From an uncultured Oscillospiraceae bacterium (lineage in GTDB: Bacteria; Bacillota; Clostridia; Oscillospirales; Oscillospiraceae), in NCBI GenBank assembly GCA_905236265.1, contig CAJOOV010000259.1:1-5983 (forward strand): DNA of 5,983 nt, in the 5' to 3' direction. The notes beneath the pieces were generated by a model. The model worked only from the letters and a program-made list of their open reading frames with translations. It had not been told where the DNA came from and ran no database searches. This document shows positions 1 through 3,696 of this stretch, one piece after another (positions within the stretch are counted from its first letter, which is position 1; each line of letters begins with the position of its first letter). The position numbers were made by a program, and so were the translations under genes.

Positions 1-69
1 ATACGGCGGGGTTTGTTATGGATTTACGCGGGACAGGAGGAGAGAAGCGGAACGAAAGCAGGAAAAACC

Positions 70-97
70 TCCTACCTCCTACTTCCTACCTCCTACC
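70..97. repeat. Four tandem copies of a 7-bp repeat (TCCTACC)
   Basis: Four head-to-tail heptamers fill 70-97: TCCTACC, TCCTACT, TCCTACC, TCCTACC, with one base changed in the second copy. They lie just downstream of the rubredoxin stop codon in the direction of that operon. On the transcribed (minus-derived) strand they read as GG-rich units (GGTAGGA), so the RNA would carry many GG doublets. No coding function is seen. The rest of 1-108 holds no gene that I can support. Confidence 0.85.
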
Positions 98-98
98 T

Positions 99-120
99 GA
101 AGCGGAATTTATTCCGCTTC
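99..120 (-). terminator. Hairpin across the rubredoxin stop codon, possible weak terminator
   Basis: GAAGCGGAAT (99-108) is the exact reverse complement of ATTCCGCTTC (111-120), so the end of the rubredoxin message can fold into a hairpin of 8-10 bp with a very short loop. The TAA stop codon sits in the middle of it. No U-run follows directly: the nearest on the minus strand is at 67-63, beyond the heptamer repeats. It is therefore not a textbook intrinsic terminator and may instead protect the 3' end of the mRNA. Confidence 0.4.
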
Positions 121-261
121 AAACACTTCCTTGCCAAGTCCGCAGATGGGGCAGACCCAATCCTCAGGGACATCCTCCCAGGCGGTGCCGGGGGCAATGC
201 CGTTATCGGGATCGCCAACAGCGGGATCATACTCATAACCACAGGGGCAAACGTACTTCAT
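109..261 (-). CDS. Rubredoxin, 50 aa, with a CxC first iron knuckle
   Basis: This is a small cytoplasmic one-iron electron carrier that probably feeds electrons to the rubrerythrin of the same operon. The translation starts MKYVCPCGYEYDPAVG and ends VCPICGLGKEVFEAE. It has the family's DPDNGIAPGT segment (17-26), the aromatic/acidic stretch WEDVPEDW (28-35), and the second knuckle C37-P-I-C40-G. Its length of 50 aa is normal for rubredoxin (about 50-54). The first knuckle is odd: C5-P-C7-G instead of C-x-x-C-G, one residue short, while the spacing from the second to the third cysteine is the usual 30. The ATG (259-261) is preceded on the minus strand by AAAGGAG (275-269), 7 nt away, which fixes the start. 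It lies 30 nt after the stop of the DUF4177-like gene and is probably the last gene of the operon. Confidence 0.93.
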   Translation of the reverse strand: MKYVCPCGYEYDPAVGDPDNGIAPGTAWEDVPEDWVCPICGLGKEVFEAE

Positions 262-291
262 AACAATTCTCCTTTGCAGTAGATGTAAGAC

Positions 292-486
292 TTATGCTTC
301 GGTGTCTTCCACTTCCCGGTAGAACACCACCACGCACAGCGAGGCGGAGGAACCGGGGGTCTCGAAGGAATGGAGCTTCCAGCCCTGATCGGCGTGGAAG
401 TCAATCATATCCTGAAGCTGCTGGGTGAACTTCTCCCGGGAGGAGAAGGTGCAGCCGAAGGAATCCACCAAATAGACGGTTTTCAT
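292..486 (-). CDS. Small DUF4177-like protein, 64 aa, function unknown
   Basis: This is a 64-aa soluble protein without signal peptide or membrane segment. The layout resembles the DUF4177 family: a starting beta strand (TVYLVDSF), a helix (residues 17-33, EKFTQQLQDMIDFHADQ), the characteristic G35-W36-x-L turn, and a closing strand (SLCVVVFYREV, 49-59). The match is from pattern memory only. Its ATG shares its A with the rubrerythrin TGA (TGATG, 484-488), so the two genes overlap by one base. No good Shine-Dalgarno sequence sits at normal distance, and translation is probably coupled to rubrerythrin. Position between rubrerythrin and rubredoxin suggests a role in the same oxidative-stress response, but no biochemical function can be assigned. 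Confidence 0.8.
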   Translation of the reverse strand: MKTVYLVDSFGCTFSSREKFTQQLQDMIDFHADQGWKLHSFETPGSSASLCVVVFYREVEDTEA

Positions 487-1031
487 CAGCCGAAGTAACG
501 CTCCAGCAGACCCTTGAAGGCCTTGCCATGGCGGGCCTCATCACGGGCCATCTCATGGACGGTGTCGTGAATGGCGTCCAGATTCAGCGCCTTTGCCTTC
601 TTGGCCAGCTCGAACTTGCCGGCGGTAGCGCCGTTCTCGGCCTCTACACGGACTCTCAGGTTCTCCTTGGTGGAGTCAGAGACTACCTCGCCCAGCAGCT
701 CGGCGAACTTGGCGGCGTGCTCGGCCTCTTCCCATGCGGCCTTCTCATAATACAGACCGATCTCGGGATAGCCCTCACGATGCGCCACGCGAGCCATGGC
801 AAGATACATGCCCACCTCAGAGCACTCGCCGGTGAAGTTCTCTCTCAGACCCTGAATGATGTCCTCAGGAGCGTCCTTGGCCACACCCACAATGTGCTCG
901 GCAGCCCAGCTCATCTCAGCGCTCTGCTCCAGAAACTTTGCGCCGGGGCACTTGCACAGGGGGCAGACAAAATCCTCAGGCATATCGCCTTCATGTACAT
1001 AGCCGCAGATGGGGCAGACATACTTCTTCAT
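486..1031 (-). CDS. rbr: Reverse rubrerythrin (N-terminal rubredoxin domain plus ferritin-like domain)
   Basis: This is a cytoplasmic non-heme iron peroxidase of 181 aa, of the type called reverse rubrerythrin (rubperoxin) in clostridia. Such enzymes reduce hydrogen peroxide, and to some extent oxygen, with electrons passed from NADH through rubredoxin. Residues 1-30 form a rubredoxin-type Fe(Cys)4 site with C6-P-I-C9-G and C23-P-L-C26. Residues about 50-178 form the ferritin-like four-helix bundle, with diiron ligand candidates E69, E102-A-E-H105, E130 or E132, and E165-A-R-H168. The domain order is inverted relative to classical rubrerythrin, whose rubredoxin domain is C-terminal. The ATG at 1031-1029 has AAGGAGG (1046-1040) on the minus strand, which supports the start. 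It is the first gene of the leftward operon. In clostridia such genes are often PerR-controlled; no clear PerR box is seen here. Confidence 0.95.
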   Translation of the reverse strand: MKKYVCPICGYVHEGDMPEDFVCPLCKCPGAKFLEQSAEMSWAAEHIVGVAKDAPEDIIQGLRENFTGECSEVGMYLAMARVAHREGYPEIGLYYEKAAWEEAEHAAKFAELLGEVVSDSTKENLRVRVEAENGATAGKFELAKKAKALNLDAIHDTVHEMARDEARHGKAFKGLLERYFG

Positions 1032-1089
1032 GGAAAAATCCTCCTTGGTATTGAAATGATTGAGATTCAGCGGCAGATGCGCCGATGTT

Positions 1090-1105
1090 AAGTTGATACT
1101 AACTT
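1090..1105. other. Small dyad at the predicted rubrerythrin transcription start
   Basis: AAGTT (1090-1094) and AACTT (1101-1105) are perfect inverted arms around a 6-nt centre. The predicted start of the leftward transcript (around 1106) lies at its edge, so a protein bound here would block transcription. It does not match the PerR/Fur consensus. Five-base arms can occur by chance. Confidence 0.25.
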
Positions 1106-1112
1106 TCCCCCC

Positions 1113-1141
1113 ATTATAGCGGGAATGGCCGGGTTGGTCAA
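1113..1141 (-). promoter_or_regulatory. Sigma-A type promoter of the rubrerythrin operon
   Basis: Read on the minus strand, the -35 box is TTGACC (1141-1136), followed by 17 bp and a perfect -10 box TATAAT (1118-1113). Transcription would start near 1106 and give an untranslated leader of about 75 nt before the rubrerythrin ATG. Both boxes and the spacing are near-consensus, so basal expression should be strong. Confidence 0.8.
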
Positions 1142-1159
1142 TGATAACTCAATTGATTT

Positions 1160-1173
1160 TATGAATGTTCATA
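1160..1173. other. Perfect 14-bp inverted repeat between the divergent promoters, candidate operator
   Basis: TATGAA (1160-1165) and TTCATA (1168-1173) are exact inverted arms around TG. The site lies about 19 bp upstream of the rubrerythrin -35 box and about 60 bp upstream of the ilv -35 box, in an AT-rich stretch. The form resembles a homodimer binding site, loosely like an arginine-repressor half-box, but no regulator can be named from the sequence. Confidence 0.35.
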
Positions 1174-1232
1174 CAAATTTTGACCCTCCGGAGGCGGATC
1201 CCCGTGAAAACACACAAATCCGTAAAACTGCC

Positions 1233-1261
1233 TTGACAAACGGGACTTTCTGCTTTATCAT
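1233..1261 (+). promoter_or_regulatory. Sigma-A type promoter of the ilv operon
   Basis: A perfect -35 box TTGACA (1233-1238) is followed by 17 bp and the -10 box TATCAT (1256-1261, one base off TATAAT). Transcription should start near 1268, which places the T-box Stem I about 18 nt inside the RNA, as expected for T-box leaders. Confidence 0.85.
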
Positions 1262-1267
1262 TTTAAA

Positions 1268-1517
1268 CAGTCAAAATGCAAGGAACGGGACAGTAAGCAC
1301 GGCAGAAGCGACAGAGAGGGCGTGTGGGGTGGAAACCGCCTGCGGAAACCGTGTCTGAAGGTCACCCGGGAGCATCTGACCCAACGGCTCTGCCCAGTAG
1401 GCTCAGACGGTTCTCTCCCGTTACAGAGAGCTGGAGTGCGCAGCCATGCTGCGAATTTAGGTGGTACCACGGAGTTGACGCTTCGTCCTAATGCTGGACG
1501 GTGCGTCTTTTGTTTTT
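1268..1517 (+). promoter_or_regulatory. T-box riboswitch leader, valine specifier (GTC), controlling the ilv operon
   Basis: This tRNA-sensing leader stops transcription unless an uncharged tRNA pairs with it. Stem I is closed by CGGG (1286-1289) with CCCG (1365-1368). The specifier loop has the loop-E halves AGTA (1292-1295) and GAA (1357-1359), closed above by GCAC/GTGT. After GAA and one base comes GTC (1361-1363) followed by A, the same spacing as in the B. subtilis glyQS leader, so the specifier is a valine codon. The AGAGAG motif (1313-1318) and distal loop GGTGGAAACC (1328-1337) are present. Stem II pairs TCTGA (1375-1379) with TCAGA (1403-1407). The conserved CCGTTA (1418-1423) lies in a loop closed by CTCTC/GAGAG. 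Stem III is CGCAGC/GCTGCG (1439-1453). The T-box proper spans 1454-1471. In the antiterminator, TTAGG (1457-1461) pairs with CCTAA (1487-1491) and ACGGAG (1469-1474) with CTTCGT (1481-1486), leaving the bulge TGGTACC for the tRNA acceptor end (discriminator A expected). Valine starvation should switch the operon on. Confidence 0.96.
1477..1517 (+). terminator. T-box regulated intrinsic terminator
   Basis: GACGCTTCGTCC (1477-1488) pairs with GGACGGTGCGTC (1496-1507) with a single T-T mismatch and a 7-nt loop, followed by TTTTGTTTTT (1508-1517). The 5' arm contains both antiterminator 3' strands (1481-1488), so the two folds exclude one another. Confidence 0.93.
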
Positions 1518-1521
1518 GAAA

Positions 1522-1539
1522 GAGAGGTGGCTTCCCGTG
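1522..1539 (+). promoter_or_regulatory. Ribosome binding site that sets a GTG start for ilvB1
   Basis: GAGAGGTGG (1522-1530) stands 6 nt before GTG (1537-1539). The reading frame is open back to a GTG at 1501, but that codon lies inside the terminator stem and has no Shine-Dalgarno sequence, so 1537 is preferred. The resulting N-terminus, MTGAQALIESL, is where AHAS large subunits normally begin. Confidence 0.8.
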
Positions 1540-3168
1540 ACAGGGGCACAGGCATTGATCGAGAGCTTGAAGTGTGCGGGAGTGGAGCATATCTTCGGCT
1601 ATGCAGGGGCGACCATCTGCCCTGCAGTGGATGCGCTGGCATCAGCGCCGGAGATTGGATATACGCTGGTGCGCACGGAGCAGAACGCCGGACACATGGC
1701 CTCCGGCTATTACCGGGTCACCGGGAAGGTGGGCGTGTGTATGGTCACCTCCGGCCCCGGCGCAACCAATTTGCTCACCGGCATTGCCACGGCCTACATG
1801 GATTCCATTCCCATGGTGGCGATTACCGGGCAGGTGCCCAGCAACCTGCTGGGGCGGGACATCTTTCAGGAGGTGGATGTCACCGGAGCGGTGGCTCCCT
1901 TCTCCAAGCACAGCTATCTGGTGAAGGATGCCAACGAGATTCCCCGGATTGTGGCGGAGGCATTCCACATCGCCGCCACCGGGCGGCCCGGCCCGGTGCT
2001 GATTGACCTGCCCATTGACGTGCAGAACGCTCCGGTGAAGCAGTTCCGCTTCCCGGAAAACGTGACCCTGCGCAGCTATAAGCCCAGCGTCCGGGGGCAC
2101 GAGATGCAGATCAAGCGGGTGGTCAAGGCGATTTCGGCGGCAAAGCACCCGGTGATCTACGCCGGAGGCGGCGTCTTCCTCGCCCACGGGGAGCGGGAGC
2201 TGCGGGAGCTGTGCGAGCGGACGAATATCCCCGTGGTCACTACGATGATGGGGCTGTCCCTGCTGCCCACCACCCATCCCCTGAATCTGGGCATGATCGG
2301 CGCTTTCGGCAACGTGGCGGCGAACAAGGCGCTGGCCAAGACAGATCTGCTGATTATGATCGGCGGACGGGTGGCTGACCGGGCGATCCTCTCCCCGGAG
2401 GACATTCAAAAACGCACGACGATTATCCACATCGACGTGGACCCGGCGGAAATCGGCAAGAATATGAGAGCCGAGATCCCGGTGGTGGGGGATGTGAAGG
2501 TGGTTTTACAGCAGCTCCTTGAGGTGATCGAGCCAAGAGAGCTGACGGACTGGACGGAAGGGTTCCAGCAGATGCGCCGTCAGGAGCTGACACGTCCCTT
2601 CCCGGCACAGAAGGAGGGGTATGTGTTCCCCGGCGCTGTGATGCGGGCACTGGGCAAACGGCTGAAATACAACGCCGCCGTGTGCGTAGACGTGGGACAG
2701 AACCAGATCTGGGCCTGTAAGCATCTCTGCTTAAACGGCGGGCGGTTCCTCACCTCCGGCGGTCTGGGGACGATGGGCTATGCCCTGCCCGCCGCCGTGG
2801 GCGTGAAGGTGGCGCAGCCGGGACGGCAGACCGTGGTTGTCTGCGGAGACGGCAGCTTCCAGATGAGCTTTAACGAGCTGGCCGCCGTGGTAAAGGCGCA
2901 GATGGATTTGAAAATCGTGCTGATACGCAACAACTATCTGGGGCTGGTGCGCCAGATTCAGGCAACTCCCACCTATCCCGCCGGTCCCTTCGGCGTGGCG
3001 CTGGACGGCTCTCCCAACTTTGCCCGTCTTGCCGCCGCCTACGGCATTCCCAGCCGTCTGCTGGACAGCGAGGCGGAGATCGACAGCGCACTGGACGAGC
3101 TGCTGAACGAGCCGGGGCCGAGGCTGCTGATCTGCGCCACTGACCCCGCAGCCCATACCAATGACTGA
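1537..3168 (+). CDS. ilvB: Acetohydroxyacid synthase large subunit, divergent paralog (copy 1)
   Basis: This is a 543-aa thiamine-diphosphate (ThDP) enzyme. It condenses two pyruvates to 2-acetolactate (valine/leucine) or pyruvate plus 2-ketobutyrate to the isoleucine precursor. The ThDP pyrimidine domain (about 1-165) has catalytic E48, TSGPGATN (71-78) and F110-Q-E-V-D. The central FAD-type domain (about 190-325) has R278 and D281-R282. The pyrophosphate domain (about 365-530) has GDG (437-439) and NN (465-466). Several positions differ from the canonical form seen in copy 2. The Trp of VRQWQ is Ile474, GMV is GLV (L470), Met-His of GMHG is A256-F257, and the His before the catalytic Glu is T47. 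The C-terminus lacks the usual PMVPGGA segment. E. coli AHAS I also lacks this Trp (it has Gln) and does not prefer 2-ketobutyrate, so I infer an acetolactate-biased isozyme. Another ThDP carboligase activity cannot be excluded, but the adjacent regulatory subunit gene and the ilv operon argue for AHAS. Confidence 0.92.
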   Translation: MTGAQALIESLKCAGVEHIFGYAGATICPAVDALASAPEIGYTLVRTEQNAGHMASGYYRVTGKVGVCMVTSGPGATNLLTGIATAYMDSIPMVAITGQVPSNLLGRDIFQEVDVTGAVAPFSKHSYLVKDANEIPRIVAEAFHIAATGRPGPVLIDLPIDVQNAPVKQFRFPENVTLRSYKPSVRGHEMQIKRVVKAISAAKHPVIYAGGGVFLAHGERELRELCERTNIPVVTTMMGLSLLPTTHPLNLGMIGAFGNVAANKALAKTDLLIMIGGRVADRAILSPEDIQKRTTIIHIDVDPAEIGKNMRAEIPVVGDVKVVLQQLLEVIEPRELTDWTEGFQQMRRQELTRPFPAQKEGYVFPGAVMRALGKRLKYNAAVCVDVGQNQIWACKHLCLNGGRFLTSGGLGTMGYALPAAVGVKVAQPGRQTVVVCGDGSFQMSFNELAAVVKAQMDLKIVLIRNNYLGLVRQIQATPTYPAGPFGVALDGSPNFARLAAAYGIPSRLLDSEAEIDSALDELLNEPGPRLLICATDPAAHTND

Positions 3169-3182
3169 AGGAGGGGAAGGCT

Positions 3183-3668
3183 ATGACGAATACCATTGCA
3201 GTGCTGGTGGAGAACCGGGCAGGTGTGCTGGATCGTGTGGTGGGACTGTTTTCCCGCAGAGCCTTTAACATTGAGTCTCTGGCAGTGGGTGTCACCGACG
3301 ACCCCACCGTGAGCCGCATCACCATTGTGGTCAACGGGGACGAGGCAGTGGTGGAGCAGGTGGAAAAGCAGCTCAACAAGCTGATTGACGTGATTAAAGT
3401 CCGCACGCTGGAGGCGAACCGGTACACCGGGCGGGAGCTGGTGCTGGTGAAGGTGAACGCCAATACCAGAACAAGGGCGGACATTATGACCATCTGCGAG
3501 CTGATGGGGGCGAGGGTGTCCGACATCTCCACCAACTCCCTGACGCTGGAGCTGTCCGACACCCCGGAGCGGATTGAGACCTTCGAGGCGATGCTGCGCC
3601 CCTTCTCCATTCTGGAGCTGGCAAGAACCGGTGTTATCGCCCTGCAAAAGGGCAACGGGAAGATTTAA
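3183..3668 (+). CDS. ilvN: Acetohydroxyacid synthase small (regulatory) subunit, copy 1
   Basis: This is a 161-aa regulatory subunit that activates the large subunit and in most bacteria carries valine feedback inhibition. Residues about 3-77 form an ACT domain (ENRAGVLDRVVGLFSRR, then FNIESLAVG). Residues about 84-160 form the C-terminal AHAS small-subunit domain, ending in the typical LARTGVIALQKG. The length matches E. coli IlvH (163 aa), and N11, G14 and N29 fall at the IlvH numbers tied to valine binding, so inhibition by valine is likely kept. D17 replaces a Ser found in E. coli IlvH, where changes give valine resistance. The start has AAGGAGGGG (3168-3176) 6 nt before the ATG. The gap after ilvB1 is only 14 nt, so the two are co-translated partners. 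Confidence 0.95.
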   Translation: MTNTIAVLVENRAGVLDRVVGLFSRRAFNIESLAVGVTDDPTVSRITIVVNGDEAVVEQVEKQLNKLIDVIKVRTLEANRYTGRELVLVKVNANTRTRADIMTICELMGARVSDISTNSLTLELSDTPERIETFEAMLRPFSILELARTGVIALQKGNGKI

Positions 3669-3680
3669 CATCCTTTTCTG

Positions 3681-3696
3681 AGGAGGAACGATATTG
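3681..3696 (+). promoter_or_regulatory. Ribosome binding site that sets a TTG start for ilvB2
   Basis: AGGAGG (3681-3686) stands 7 nt before TTG (3694-3696). No ATG or GTG lies in frame near this site, and the resulting MKIRATQAIMECL is a normal AHAS N-terminus. The rarer start codon may lower translation relative to its partner. Confidence 0.85.

Noticed and set aside
70..97. CRISPR-like repeat array
   Set aside because: The units are 7 bp and directly adjacent without spacers; this is a simple tandem repeat.
13..282. 89-codon plus-strand frame over the left end
   Set aside because: It runs antisense through the rubredoxin gene and the heptamer repeats; the rubredoxin on the other strand is unmistakable.
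528..1091. 187-codon open frame on the plus strand opposite rubrerythrin
   Set aside because: Antisense to a clearly identified rubrerythrin with all metal ligands; the product has no recognisable domain.
1125..1358. Possible leader peptide for ribosome-mediated attenuation of the ilv operon
   Set aside because: It begins upstream of the ilv promoter, has no run of Ile, Val or Leu codons, and crosses T-box Stem I. The T-box explains regulation fully.
1501..1536. Longer ilvB1 start at GTG 1501 (12 extra residues)
   Set aside because: The codon lies in the 3' arm of the T-box terminator, has no Shine-Dalgarno sequence, and adds residues not found in the family. GTG 1537 has a ribosome site at the right distance.
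1864..1876. Internal Shine-Dalgarno-like AGGAGGTGGA in ilvB1 (also near 4032 in ilvB2)
   Set aside because: It encodes the conserved FQEVD motif in both copies and no start codon with a sensible downstream product follows; it is protein-constrained.
1642..2430. 262-codon open frame on the minus strand opposite ilvB1
   Set aside because: Antisense shadow with His/Gly-rich composition, no recognisable domain and no fitting operon context.
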